Assembly (NCBI RefSeq): GCF_001951155.1
Contig: NZ_CP016359.1
Coordinates: 1,264,001-1,328,000, forward strand
Direction: 5' to 3'
DNA from: Christiangramia flava JLT2011
GTDB lineage: Bacteria; Bacteroidota; Bacteroidia; Flavobacteriales; Flavobacteriaceae
DNA length: 64,000 nucleotides
The notes beneath the pieces are model-generated. The model had not been told where the DNA came from. It worked only from the letters and a program-made list of their open reading frames with translations, and did not search any database. A program made the position numbers and the translations under genes. Shown here in pieces: positions 1 through 8,837 of the stretch. Position 1 is the first letter of the stretch, and each line of letters starts with the position of its first letter.

Positions 1-33
1 GGGCTCGCGCTTTTCCGGAACTCTTATAAATTC

Positions 34-1566
34 TTAATTATTCTGATAAATCGTTACCGTACCGCTGTCTTCGTTACTTACAATCAGCAGATCTTTTTTA
101 CTGGGGCTGTCTTTGGCAGCCACTGCCAGCACGCCTTCCGGAGCTTCATCGCCTTCATGAGAGAGGATCTGGATAAACTGTGGATTCAGCGGATCGGTGA
201 TCTCGAAAACCAGCACCTGGTCAGTTCTTTCCAGACCCACGAACAGCAGCTGCCTGTTCCCGTTTACCTGAAGTGTTTCAATAGATTCTGGCTCAGCGCC
301 CTTATCGTCACTTCTTCCGTCGTCATCATTGAAACGATCTGGAGTTAGTGCCAGTGTGATTTCAGCGATCAGATTACCGCTATCATAAAGCAGTTCGCCA
401 TTGGGAGACCAGATACTGAAAGACCTCGCGCCATAGCTGTACAATTCGTCATAATCGCCATCACCATCCAGATCGCCAAGAGTCGTAGTGCTATTGAGCC
501 TGCCCAGGTTTTCATCCTGCTGCAGAATTTCAGCATTAGGAAAAGCGACGGGATCCAGCTGCAGGTCTTTAATCCGCACTTCTTCGCTGAACCCGCCATA
601 ATCCCTGGCGTCTCCTTCATTGGCTGAAATGAGGTATGCCGCACCTCGAAGTTTGAAATATTTAATAGCGTCTGGCTGATACATTCCGTAGACCGGCCAG
701 GTCTTCAAAGCTTTTTCCCCGTCGCGATTGCTGGCATCCAGGGAATTTTCAGGCAGGGAATGATCTTTAAACCCCAACGGATAGATAGCTTCCATACTTT
801 TAGTTTCGAGGTTGATCTTGGCAATTCCGTTATTTTCCTGCAGCGAAACCCAGGCAAAACGAGAATCTTCGGAAATTGCCACGTATTCCGGTTCGGTATC
901 GGCCGCCAGATCGGCTCCGGGCCCGAATACGCGATACCCGCCAAGAGCTAATTCCGAAGCCTGGTCGTTAAATGCCGAAAAATCCAAATTGGTGATAGCC
1001 CCGGTGTGCACTTCAATAATCGTTACGCTACCATCAGGATCTACCGTATAATCATCATTGGGTTCTCCCTCATTGGCAACAACCAAAAATTTTCCGTTTG
1101 GCGAAAAGCTCAGCATATCTGGCAAGGCACCGACCTGATACGATTGCAGTAAACCCAGGCTTTTCGCATCGTAAACATAGATTTTTCCTAGGTTTTGCTT
1201 GTTTGCAGCCTCCACCGCCACTGCCACTTTACCATGGCTTACGGCTACACTATTAGGACTGCCACCGGGAATACTGATCGGCTCTAATTTCTTCGGATGC
1301 TGAACATCGCTCAGGTCAAAAACTGAAATCTGGTCTTCCGCAGGATTCACGGTAAAAATTCTTTGCGAAGCAGGATCAAAAGCTGAAATCTCAGCCGAAG
1401 CCTCCCCGCCAACCTGAATGCTGCTAACGGGGTGGAAATGGATTTCAGACCAGCTTCCGCCGGCATTGATCTCATTGACTGGAGATGGTTCAGAAAAATT
1501 TTCCTGCGCACAGGAAAACAACAGCAGGGAACCTGCCAGGACTAAAGGAATGGTAATTTTTTTCAT
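34..1566 (-). CDS. Choice-of-anchor I type beta-propeller lipoprotein
   Basis: The 510-residue product begins with a lipoprotein signal peptide (MKKITIPLVLAGSLLLFSC, lipobox LFSC19), so it should be lipid-anchored in the envelope. The body is rich in propeller-like blades (repeats of the type VSHGKVAVAV, FSPNGKFLVVANEGEPND, ISEDSRFAWVSL) and ends with a SNEDSGTVTIY blade. NEGEPNDDY and SANEGDARDY segments are typical of the choice-of-anchor I family, in which many members are called esterase-like or alkaline-phosphatase-like without biochemical proof. No catalytic triad could be assigned. It is transcribed away from the left edge of the window, and Era lies 80 bp upstream on the same strand. 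The family call is fairly sure; the function is unknown. Confidence 0.75.
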   Translation of the reverse strand: MKKITIPLVLAGSLLLFSCAQENFSEPSPVNEINAGGSWSEIHFHPVSSIQVGGEASAEISAFDPASQRIFTVNPAEDQISVFDLSDVQHPKKLEPISIPGGSPNSVAVSHGKVAVAVEAANKQNLGKIYVYDAKSLGLLQSYQVGALPDMLSFSPNGKFLVVANEGEPNDDYTVDPDGSVTIIEVHTGAITNLDFSAFNDQASELALGGYRVFGPGADLAADTEPEYVAISEDSRFAWVSLQENNGIAKINLETKSMEAIYPLGFKDHSLPENSLDASNRDGEKALKTWPVYGMYQPDAIKYFKLRGAAYLISANEGDARDYGGFSEEVRIKDLQLDPVAFPNAEILQQDENLGRLNSTTTLGDLDGDGDYDELYSYGARSFSIWSPNGELLYDSGNLIAEITLALTPDRFNDDDGRSDDKGAEPESIETLQVNGNRQLLFVGLERTDQVLVFEITDPLNPQFIQILSHEGDEAPEGVLAVAAKDSPSKKDLLIVSNEDSGTVTIYQNN

Positions 1567-1646
1567 GTGTGGTTAATTGATTCGTTTCAAATCTAACCAC
1601 TGCATTTAACGTGAAGGTTATGGCAATCAGAAGGATAGGTTAGCGA

Positions 1647-2531
1647 TTACTTGTTATTGTAACCAAAACGTTTCAACTGTCGCTCATCGCTTCGCCAGTT
1701 CTTGTTCACCTTCACAAAAAGCTCCAGGTGGACCTGTTTTCCAAAAAACTTTTCCAGGTCTTTGCGCGCTTCCACTCCCACTCGTTTCAGGGCAGAACCT
1801 TTATGACCAATGATAATCCCTTTCTGCGTCTCTCTTTCCACCATGATCACGCTGCGCATCCTGATGATCTCCTCTTCCTCGAAAAATTCTGAAGTCTCCA
1901 CTTCCACGCTGTACGGAATCTCTTTTTTGTAATTCAGCAGGATCTTTTCCCGTACGATCTCGTTCACGAAAAAGCGTTCGGGTTTATCGGTTAGCGCATC
2001 TTTCGGGTAAAAAGCAGGGCCCTCTGGAAGCAATTCCACGATACGTTGAAAAACGTTCGAAACATTGAAGCCTTCCAAAGCCGAAATCGGGAAAATTTCC
2101 GCATTCGGTACTTTTTCCTGCCAGTAGGAAACCTGTTCTTCCAGCACTTGTTGGTTGGACTGGTCAATTTTATTCAGCAATAGCAAAACCGGAATTTCCG
2201 CATGGGTAATTTTATGGAAAAAATCGTCATCCTTCAGGTCTTTTTCACCAATTTCCACCATGTAGATCAGCACATCAGCATCTTCAAAAGCCGATTTCAC
2301 AAAATCCATCATCGAGCTTTGTAATTCATAAGCAGGCTTAATGATTCCCGGTGTATCGCTCAAGATGGCCTGGAAATCCTCACCATTCACGATCCCCAGA
2401 ATACGATGGCGAGTGGTCTGGGCCTTGGAGGTAATGATCGACAAACGTTCACCCACGAACGCATTCATCAAAGTTGATTTTCCCACGTTCGGGTTCCCGA
2501 TGATATTTACAAATCCTGCCTTATGTTCCAT
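1647..2531 (-). CDS. era: GTPase Era
   Basis: This is Era, the essential GTPase that binds the 3' end of 16S rRNA during 30S assembly. The 294 residues match the usual length. The G1 loop GNPNVGKST is at residues 12-20, G3 DTPG at 59-62, G4 NKID at 120-123, and a G5-like SAL at 150-152. The C-terminal KH domain carries the RNA-binding loop GIIIGHKGSA at about 238-247. A match to the Bacteroidota -7 promoter box lies just upstream, so it is probably transcribed on its own or with the lipoprotein gene that follows on the same strand. Nothing is missing or unusual. Confidence 0.97.
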   Translation of the reverse strand: MEHKAGFVNIIGNPNVGKSTLMNAFVGERLSIITSKAQTTRHRILGIVNGEDFQAILSDTPGIIKPAYELQSSMMDFVKSAFEDADVLIYMVEIGEKDLKDDDFFHKITHAEIPVLLLLNKIDQSNQQVLEEQVSYWQEKVPNAEIFPISALEGFNVSNVFQRIVELLPEGPAFYPKDALTDKPERFFVNEIVREKILLNYKKEIPYSVEVETSEFFEEEEIIRMRSVIMVERETQKGIIIGHKGSALKRVGVEARKDLEKFFGKQVHLELFVKVNKNWRSDERQLKRFGYNNK

Positions 2532-2547
2532 TTTGCTGAAGTTTCTG

Positions 2548-2555
2548 CAAAAGTA
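2548..2555 (-). promoter_or_regulatory. Candidate -7 promoter box for era
   Basis: On the minus strand the bases read TACTTTTG, a perfect match to the Bacteroidota -7 consensus TAnnTTTG, ending 16 bp before the era start codon. No convincing -33 TTTG was seen at the usual spacing, so the call rests on this box and its position. Confidence 0.45.
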
Positions 2556-2709
2556 CGAACAATCTTGCCCACAGAATCATCCGAACAGCGGGATTTTGAA
2601 TTTCGGCAAGGCTTCTTCTGAAATTGGTAGTTTTCAGCAGGCTATTTTAGCAATTCCTCAATGATAATCAGATAATTAGCCTCAGGCTTTTCATTCAAAT
2701 TAAATTGAC

Positions 2710-2717
2710 TATTTTTG
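2710..2717 (+). promoter_or_regulatory. Candidate -7 promoter box for the SulP gene
   Basis: The sequence TATTTTTG matches TAnnTTTG exactly and ends 27 bp before the ATG at 2745. A T-rich stretch lies at about the right distance upstream for a -33 element, but it is not a clean TTTG. Confidence 0.45.
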
Positions 2718-2744
2718 CCCGCTTAAAATTCAAGCCAAATAGGA

Positions 2745-4286
2745 ATGAAAAAAGTGCTGAACCTGTTCGATTTTTCTCAAAAAGTAAATTATAAAACCGA
2801 AATTCTTGCCGGGCTCACCGTTGCCCTGGCATTGATCCCGGAAGCAGTGGCTTTCGCCATGATCGCCAAACTATCCCCGCTTACCGGTCTTTACGCGGCT
2901 TTTATGATGGGATTGATCACGGCCATTCTTGGTGGTCGTCCAGGGATGATCTCTGGAGCAACCGGGGCGGTAGCCGTGGTGATCGTAGGTCTTTCCGTTT
3001 CTCACGGGCCGGAATATATCTTTGCAACCGTAGTTCTGGCTGGAATTTTACAGATCCTGGCCGGTGTCTTCAGGCTCGGAAAGCTCATTAGGCTCGTCCC
3101 GCAATCGGTCATCTTTGGTTTCGTGAACGGGCTTGCGGTCATCATTTTCACCTCCCAGCTCAACCAGTTCAAGGCGCCGAATGCCGCCGGGGAACTGGAG
3201 TGGATGACCGGGACACCCATGTTCATTTTCCTGGGACTGGTCTTGATCACCATGCTCATTATCTGGGGCCTTCCGAAGCTTACCAAAGTTTTCCCGGCTT
3301 CCCTGGCGGCGATCCTCACGGTTTTCGCAGTGGTAATGTTTTTTGGAATAGACACTAAAAATGTGGGCGACATGGCATCTATCAGCGGTGGCTTCCCTCC
3401 TTTCCATATTCCTGAAATCCCTGTGAGTTTTGAAACGCTGCAAATTATTTTCCCTTACGCATTGATCATGGCCGGTGTGGGATTGATCGAAAGTTTGCTC
3501 ACGCTGAATATCGTAGACGAAATTACCGAAAGCCGCGGCCGTGGCAATAAAGAATGCGTGGCACAGGGAACCGCAAATATCTTTTCAGGTTTTTTCTCCG
3601 GAATGGGTGGTTGTGCCATGCTTGGGCAAAGTCTTATCAACGTTTCTTCGGGAGCTCGCGCTCGTCTCTCCGGAATTACCGCGGCGGTCATGCTATTGGT
3701 ATTCATCATGTTTGGAGCCGATCTTATTGAAAAAGTTCCGATGGCCGCACTAACCGGGGTGATGATCATGGTTGCAGTGGGAACTTTTGAGTGGGCCAGT
3801 TTGAAAACCATCAACAAAATGCCGAAATCTGACGTGATCGTGATGGTCCTGGTAACCGCGGTGACCATCGTGCTTCACAATCTCGCCCTGGCGGTACTGA
3901 TTGGCGTGATTATTTCCGCACTGGTTTTTGCCTGGGATAACGCTAAACGGATCAGGGCCCGCAAGCATATCGACGAAAATGGGGTGAAATATTATGAAAT
4001 TTACGGGCCGCTTTTCTTCGGATCGATCAGCGCTTTCAACAGCAAATTCGATGTACAGAATGATCCGGAAGAAGTGGTGATCGATTTTTCTGAAAGCCGT
4101 GTGGTAGACATGTCGGGCATCGAAGCGCTCAACAAACTTACCGAACGCTACCAGAAATACGGCAAAAAACTGCACCTGAAGCACCTGAGCAAGGATTGCC
4201 GACAGTTGCTGGACAATGCCGAACAGATCATCGAGGTGAACATCCTGGAAGATCCTACCTACAAGGTTGCAACAGACAGGTTATAG
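2745..4286 (+). CDS. SulP family inorganic anion transporter with STAS domain
   Basis: A 513-residue inner-membrane protein of the SulP/SLC26 family, which moves sulfate, bicarbonate or other anions, often with sodium or protons. The N-terminal 400 residues are hydrophobic with many membrane spans and hold the family segments AGLTVALALIPEAVAFAMIA and GGRPGMISGATGAVAV. The C-terminal part (about residues 410-513) is a cytoplasmic STAS domain with VIDFSESRVVDMSGIEALNK. The substrate cannot be read from the sequence, and no carbonic anhydrase gene sits beside it to suggest bicarbonate. It stands alone after its own promoter box, and its 3' end overlaps the convergent VOC gene by 6 bp. Confidence 0.9.
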   Translation: MKKVLNLFDFSQKVNYKTEILAGLTVALALIPEAVAFAMIAKLSPLTGLYAAFMMGLITAILGGRPGMISGATGAVAVVIVGLSVSHGPEYIFATVVLAGILQILAGVFRLGKLIRLVPQSVIFGFVNGLAVIIFTSQLNQFKAPNAAGELEWMTGTPMFIFLGLVLITMLIIWGLPKLTKVFPASLAAILTVFAVVMFFGIDTKNVGDMASISGGFPPFHIPEIPVSFETLQIIFPYALIMAGVGLIESLLTLNIVDEITESRGRGNKECVAQGTANIFSGFFSGMGGCAMLGQSLINVSSGARARLSGITAAVMLLVFIMFGADLIEKVPMAALTGVMIMVAVGTFEWASLKTINKMPKSDVIVMVLVTAVTIVLHNLALAVLIGVIISALVFAWDNAKRIRARKHIDENGVKYYEIYGPLFFGSISAFNSKFDVQNDPEEVVIDFSESRVVDMSGIEALNKLTERYQKYGKKLHLKHLSKDCRQLLDNAEQIIEVNILEDPTYKVATDRL

Positions 4287-4724
4287 GCTGCCGTCATTGA
4301 TCTCGATCCAGTACCCATCAGGGTCCTGAAGATAGATCTGTTTCACACCATCCGGGCGCGTATTGGTCGTACCAGCCTCGCCCGGCCAGTTCTCAAAATG
4401 GATGTTTTTCGACTTCAGGTATTCCATCAGCTTCGGAAGCTCAGCCGTATTCCAGGCAAAATGAACCCCTTTGTTCTTTTCGGTCATCTCATCGCTCTGG
4501 ATTAGATGAATCTGGACTTTGTCACCCAGCTGAAACCATCGAATATGATCTGGCAGACCGCCATTGGGGATCTCCTTCAGCCCAAGTACATTTCCGTAGA
4601 AATCGGCCGATTTTTTCAGGTCTTTCACCAGCAAGGCGTCGTGGTCTTTATTCAGTTGAAATGGATTTTGCGCGGAAAGGCTGCTCATGCTCATAACTAA
4701 TATAATACAGATGAAAACTCTCAT
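4281..4724 (-). CDS. Secreted VOC (glyoxalase-fold) family protein
   Basis: A 147-residue protein of the vicinal oxygen chelate fold. After an N-terminal hydrophobic segment ending in SLSAQ, which looks like a signal peptide, comes a single glyoxalase/bleomycin-resistance module: DHDALLVKDLKKSADFYGNV at the start and the closing QIYLQDPDGYWIEIND strand, whose glutamate is a usual metal ligand. Secreted VOC proteins of this length are common in Flavobacteria, but the substrate is unknown. It is convergent with the SulP gene, with overlapping 3' ends. Confidence 0.8.
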   Translation of the reverse strand: MRVFICIILVMSMSSLSAQNPFQLNKDHDALLVKDLKKSADFYGNVLGLKEIPNGGLPDHIRWFQLGDKVQIHLIQSDEMTEKNKGVHFAWNTAELPKLMEYLKSKNIHFENWPGEAGTTNTRPDGVKQIYLQDPDGYWIEINDGSL

Positions 4725-4930
4725 TTTTCAGAAATTATAGTTTTTAAAGATAGCCTTTTTTACCGATTGCGTTTCGAGGCATTTCTTCGGAAGTTTATTA
4801 AAGCCTGGCGATCTTCCACTTCAGAAGCTGCTGAAAATTTTTCCGAAGATTTATTGTAAACATTACTTAAAAAACCGGGCAGGCTTGCTGAAGTTTACTA
4901 ACTTTCAGAGACCAAAAAAAAGCCACCGGT

Positions 4931-6382
4931 ATGTCTATAATTGATGAAAACGACGATAAATTTGAAAGCGTGCTCTCCATCGAGAATAAGTGCACCCGTC
5001 TAAATCTCAATGAAAACATTTATGGAACTTTCGCTGAAATTGGTGCCGGCCAGGAAACGGTAAGGCATTTTTTCAGGGCGAGAAATCCCAAGGGAACCAT
5101 AGCCAAAACGCTGAGTGCATATGATAAGGATTTCAGTGATGCGATCTACGGGCTGGACCCGCAGCACCGCTATGTGACCGAGCACCGCCTCAAGAGCATG
5201 ATGGAATATGAAACCGGGCTTATCGAAAAGCGTATTTCCCGAAAAAAGCACCCGAACAAGCTCTTTTTCAGCTATGCCAACACGGTGGCAACGATCGACT
5301 GGGCTAAAAAATACAAAGGTCACGGCTGGCTGGGCGTGCGTTTTCAGAAGGTTCCGAAACAGGAATACAGCGAGATCGTACTGCATGTCCAGTTTCATGA
5401 GAACAATGCTTCGCAGCAGCAGATCAGCCTCGGGATCATGGGGGTAAACCTCATCTACGCGGCCTACTACCAAAGTGAAGACCCGCGGGAACTCATCAGG
5501 CGGTTATACGATCATTTGAGCGTGGACAAGATCGAGATCGATGCCATCAATTTCACCGGGCCGGTTTTCGAGAATGTGGATAACAGGCTCATGAGTCTCG
5601 AACTCGTTAAAGAAGGTATTACCGAAGCCGTGATGTTTTCAAAAGACGGTCACAACATCCTGCCTGCCAACGTGCTATACAAAAAGAATCTGCTTACGCT
5701 TCGCGGAAGTTTCCGCCCGGTGACCAATCTCAACCTGCATATGTACAAAACGGGAAAAAGACTGTTTTTGCAGGAAGAGGAAGTAGACCCTGAAAAAACG
5801 GTGATCATTTTTGAAATGACCATTAACAACCTGAAATCTGAAGGGGAGATCGACGAGAAGGATTTTCTGGATCGCGCAGATCTGCTCTGTTCTTCCGGGC
5901 ATACGGTGATGATCTCTAGTTTCCAGGAATATTACAAAGTCGTGGAATATTTTGCGCAACATACCAAAGCCCAGATGGGACTGGTCATGGGAGTGGATAA
6001 CCTCCTAGATATATTTAATGAAAAATACTACCGGAATTTAAGCGGCGGTATGCTGGAAGCCTTCGGAAAACTATTCTTCAAAAACCTGAAAATCTACCTC
6101 TATCCTATTCTGAACGAGGAGACCGGTGAGATCATCAATAGTAAAAACCTGAAAGTGCATCCGAGACTAAAGGAACTTTACAAATTCTTTACCGATAATA
6201 ACAAGGTGGTAGATATTGAAGATTACGATAAAGAAACCCTGAAAATTCATCCTCGAAAGGTGTACCAGATGATGCTGGACGGCGATAAGGAATGGGAAAA
6301 AATGGTTCCCGGTCTAACAGCTAAAATGATCAAGGAAAACCAGATGTTCGGGATGCGCAAACGCGAAAAGACCGAGAATTAG
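4931..6382 (+). CDS. Large conserved protein of unknown function
   Basis: A 483-residue cytoplasmic protein with no signal peptide and no clear membrane span. I believe close relatives occur widely in Bacteroidota, and I recall some being labelled nicotinate-nucleotide adenylyltransferase. I see neither the HxGH-type nucleotide-binding motif nor the ISSTxxR motif of that enzyme, so I do not accept that label. Visible blocks are YGTFAEIGAGQETVRHFFRA near residue 31, an FFSYANTVAT segment near 108, LRGSFRPVTNLNLHMY near 250 and a charged C-terminus. The start is chosen because the acidic N-terminus runs straight into the conserved FESVLSIENKCTRLNLNENI block. The 3' end overlaps the convergent methyltransferase gene by 4 bp. 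Function unknown. Confidence 0.85.
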   Translation: MSIIDENDDKFESVLSIENKCTRLNLNENIYGTFAEIGAGQETVRHFFRARNPKGTIAKTLSAYDKDFSDAIYGLDPQHRYVTEHRLKSMMEYETGLIEKRISRKKHPNKLFFSYANTVATIDWAKKYKGHGWLGVRFQKVPKQEYSEIVLHVQFHENNASQQQISLGIMGVNLIYAAYYQSEDPRELIRRLYDHLSVDKIEIDAINFTGPVFENVDNRLMSLELVKEGITEAVMFSKDGHNILPANVLYKKNLLTLRGSFRPVTNLNLHMYKTGKRLFLQEEEVDPEKTVIIFEMTINNLKSEGEIDEKDFLDRADLLCSSGHTVMISSFQEYYKVVEYFAQHTKAQMGLVMGVDNLLDIFNEKYYRNLSGGMLEAFGKLFFKNLKIYLYPILNEETGEIINSKNLKVHPRLKELYKFFTDNNKVVDIEDYDKETLKIHPRKVYQMMLDGDKEWEKMVPGLTAKMIKENQMFGMRKREKTEN

Positions 6383-6843
6383 GTTGAAAATTCGGTTTTA
6401 GAAGCACGGTCGTACATCACGATACTTCCGGCTACCGATACGTTCAGGCTCAGCGTAGACTGAAATTTAACCAGAAAATGTGATTTTTCCTTCGCTTCAT
6501 TGGAAAGTCCGTGATCTTCAGCGCCGAGCAAATACACACAACGCCTGGGATGCTTGAAGCGCTCCAGCGGTTCTGCCTTTTCATCCAGCTCTACTCCTAC
6601 CAGCATCGCTCCCTTAGGAAGGTGCGCATAAAAATCTTCAAAAGTTTCATAATGAAAATAGGGCATTGCACCCACGGCTTTATGAGTATCACAAGCCTGC
6701 TTCGCATAGCGGTTCCCAATGGTGAAAATATAGCTGGCACCCATGTTCTGCGCCGAACGCCATAAAACTCCCAGATTTTCGGGAGTCTTCCCATTCTGAA
6801 TGCCGATTCCAAAAAAGCCCTGGTCTAAAGTATCTATCAACAT
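6379..6843 (-). CDS. SpoU/TrmH family RNA 2'-O-methyltransferase
   Basis: A 154-residue SPOUT-class methyltransferase that should put a 2'-O-methyl group on tRNA or rRNA using S-adenosylmethionine. The three SpoU motifs are present: motif 1 PENLGVLWRSAQNMGA (about residues 20-35), motif 2 YLLGAEDHGLS, and motif 3 LSLNVSVAGSIVMYDR near the C-terminus. There is no N-terminal RNA-binding extension, as in TrmL-like short members, so the target could be a tRNA wobble base or another site. It is monocistronic, with a promoter box immediately before its ATG. Confidence 0.88.
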   Translation of the reverse strand: MLIDTLDQGFFGIGIQNGKTPENLGVLWRSAQNMGASYIFTIGNRYAKQACDTHKAVGAMPYFHYETFEDFYAHLPKGAMLVGVELDEKAEPLERFKHPRRCVYLLGAEDHGLSNEAKEKSHFLVKFQSTLSLNVSVAGSIVMYDRASKTEFST

Positions 6844-6847
6844 GCTG

Positions 6848-6855
6848 CAAATTTA
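6848..6855 (-). promoter_or_regulatory. Candidate -7 box almost touching the SpoU start codon
   Basis: The minus strand reads TAAATTTG, an exact TAnnTTTG match, ending only 4 bp before the ATG at 6843. If it is used, the transcript would have almost no leader. Confidence 0.4.
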
Positions 6856-6924
6856 AGGATTCTGAAATTGTTAATTCCGGCCTTCCTTTTACAGATTTTT
6901 TCCAGCTGTTCATCCATTAACATG

Positions 6925-6945
6925 CTATAAGTCAAAAACTTATAG
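6925..6945. promoter_or_regulatory. Perfect inverted repeat upstream of the cytochrome c gene
   Basis: CTATAAGT, five bases, then ACTTATAG form perfect 8-bp arms (6925-6932 and 6938-6945), 34 bp before the cytochrome start. No T-run follows, so it is a better candidate for a dimeric regulator's operator than for a terminator. The regulator is unknown. Confidence 0.45.
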
Positions 6946-6979
6946 TAAATTAACTCTAATTAACCAATCAAACATTCTT

Positions 6980-7597
6980 ATGAAAAGTATTCACCAAAAG
7001 ATCGCAATCCGGGCGGGAACTTTCTGCCTGGTGTTGCTGTTACTTACTTCCTGTAACGATAAAAAATATGAAGACCAGGAAAGCGAATCAGCTGAAATGA
7101 GCCTGCAGGACAGTATTGCCCGCGGCAAATACCTGGTCACCACCATTGGTTGTGCCGATTGTCATTCTCCGAAAAGAATGACCGAGCGTGGCCCTGAAGA
7201 AATACCGGAACTCGCCCTCTCTGGCCACCCGGCAGGAGATACGCTACCTCCTCTTTCCATGGATGCCATGCAGAAAGGCTGGATGCTGATGACCGGAGAC
7301 CTTACGGCCGCGGTAGGGCCCTGGGGGATTTCTTTTTCTGCCAATCTTACTTCGGATGATACGGGAATTGGAAACTGGACGATGGAGCGTTTTAAAACCG
7401 CCATGCGTGAAGGAAAACTGAAAGGCGACAAAGGTGGCCGGATGATGCTGCCTCCAATGCCGTGGCAGAATTTCGCCAAACTATCTGATGAAGACCTGGA
7501 ATCGATGTTCAAATATTTGCAAAGCACGGAACCTGTTGAAAATGCGGTTCCGGCTCCTATACCGCCAACCAAACTGGATAGTTTGGCCACATCCTAA
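6980..7597 (+). CDS. Monoheme cytochrome c lipoprotein
   Basis: A 205-residue envelope lipoprotein (lipobox LLTSC25) with one covalent heme site, C58-A-D-C61-H62, in the segment ARGKYLVTTIGCADCHSPKR. The C-terminal part holds methionines (MMLPPMPWQNFAKLSDEDL) that could give the distal heme ligand, followed by the usual class I final helix (LSDEDLESMFKYLQST). This domain often acts as an electron-transfer subunit of periplasmic dehydrogenases. No dehydrogenase gene is adjacent, so its partner is unknown. It is preceded by a perfect palindrome and followed by a strong shared terminator. Confidence 0.88.
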   Translation: MKSIHQKIAIRAGTFCLVLLLLTSCNDKKYEDQESESAEMSLQDSIARGKYLVTTIGCADCHSPKRMTERGPEEIPELALSGHPAGDTLPPLSMDAMQKGWMLMTGDLTAAVGPWGISFSANLTSDDTGIGNWTMERFKTAMREGKLKGDKGGRMMLPPMPWQNFAKLSDEDLESMFKYLQSTEPVENAVPAPIPPTKLDSLATS

Positions 7598-7600
7598 GCG

Positions 7601-7628
7601 AAAAACCGGCAGATCTGCCGGTTTTTTT
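7601..7628. terminator. Perfect bidirectional intrinsic terminator
   Basis: A perfect inverted repeat with arms AAAAACCGGCAGA and TCTGCCGGTTTTT (7601-7626), flanked by A- and T-runs, lies between two convergent genes that stop at 7597 and 7627. It can serve both. Confidence 0.9.
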
Positions 7629-8613
7629 ATTCTACATGGAATTCTTTCAGCAATCCTTTTTCTCTCTGGTTGGGCACTTCAGAGATCAGCACATAATCTC
7701 CCGGTGTGAGTTCAGCAGTAAAATAACCATTTTTACCAGCAGCCATTTCCTGCATTCCTGCTATAAATTTGAAGCCTTTGGGCGCAGGAGTCATCAAACC
7801 TTTAGGCGTACTCCAGTTTAGCCAGTTGGCAAGCGTATTGAGGTTAGCCTCCTTTTCCTTTCTCACCAGTTGTACGTCGTGCCCCACAAAATTCTCATGA
7901 ACTTTCTGATCTTCGAAATACACTTTAAAAACTTTCTTACCAGTGCTTGGATTTCCTTCGAGTAGCATACCATTTTCGCTGCCAATGGAAATCTGATAAT
8001 CGGCTTGAGGTTCCGGAATATCACTGAGACTGTCTTTTACAATAATCTCGTCCACCATCCCTTCTACGGAATGAAAACGGCCATTAGGCATCTTCATATA
8101 ACACTCGATCGCGTAAATACCGGGATCCAGTTTGAGGGTAGATTGTGTAGTCGATTTCGGGGAAACCAAACCCGTCCCGCCATAAAATTGTACCTGACTA
8201 AACCATTCGGGTAATTTCCCAAAGGCTTCCATTGCCTTATCCATATTGCCTTCCATTATATAGTCCATACCTTCCTGGAAAGCCGGCCCCACTTCTTTTT
8301 CAGTATCTTCCAGGCGCTTGCCTTCGGGATATTTTTCAAAAACGATAAAATGCGTCTCGTTGCTGTTGTTCTTATAAACTATAGGGTTCCAGCCGCTCAG
8401 TAAAGTATCCTTCGGAAGAATAAATTCCATGGAATTGGTGACGATCTTAAAATTCTCAGCAGCTTTTTGTCTCGGAAGTTCCTGCTTCGCCAGGGAATCG
8501 CTGGCTGAGGTTTCCAGGTTCTTTTTGGATTCGTTTTTACAGGAGAATAAGGCGAAAGTCAGGCATGCACAAACCCAGGCTGAGGCTGTCCCTCTTAATA
8601 GTGAAGAAATCAT
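7627..8613 (-). CDS. Lipoprotein with two tandem beta-sandwich (cupredoxin-like) domains
   Basis: A 328-residue predicted lipoprotein: the signal segment ends in FALFSC25, followed by KNESKKN. The mature part seems to hold two related beta-sandwich units. The first (about residues 55-190) contains HFIVFEKYPEGK and STLKLDPGIYAIECYMKMP; the second (about 210-328) contains HDVQLVRKEKEAN and YFTAELTPGDYVLISEVP. The LxPGxYxxxxxxP strand is characteristic of copper-free cupredoxin-like folds. No complete type-1 copper site (His-Cys-His-Met) was found, so metal binding is not supported. It is convergent with the cytochrome c gene. Function unknown. Confidence 0.7.
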   Translation of the reverse strand: MISSLLRGTASAWVCACLTFALFSCKNESKKNLETSASDSLAKQELPRQKAAENFKIVTNSMEFILPKDTLLSGWNPIVYKNNSNETHFIVFEKYPEGKRLEDTEKEVGPAFQEGMDYIMEGNMDKAMEAFGKLPEWFSQVQFYGGTGLVSPKSTTQSTLKLDPGIYAIECYMKMPNGRFHSVEGMVDEIIVKDSLSDIPEPQADYQISIGSENGMLLEGNPSTGKKVFKVYFEDQKVHENFVGHDVQLVRKEKEANLNTLANWLNWSTPKGLMTPAPKGFKFIAGMQEMAAGKNGYFTAELTPGDYVLISEVPNQREKGLLKEFHVE

Positions 8614-8837
8614 AATTTTTGGTTTTAGTTAGTTGCCACAAAGGAGGTTGCGCATGGATGGGCATTTTAAATTTCTTAAAATTCCAGCAGTATTCCTAAC
8701 AATCTTTCAAGTTTCTGAAGATCAGCTTTTCCATTTCCTTAATTAATTGTCAAAATTTGAAACAAGTATCTCAATAGATATAAATTTAAGGATCAGTTTA
8801 GTACATTTAAGATTCCAGCTTTTTTAAAAAAGATTCT

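Noticed and set aside
3002-3868. Long minus-strand frames opposite the SulP transporter
   Set aside because: They show no start signal or recognisable protein pattern and are shadows of a well-supported membrane protein gene.
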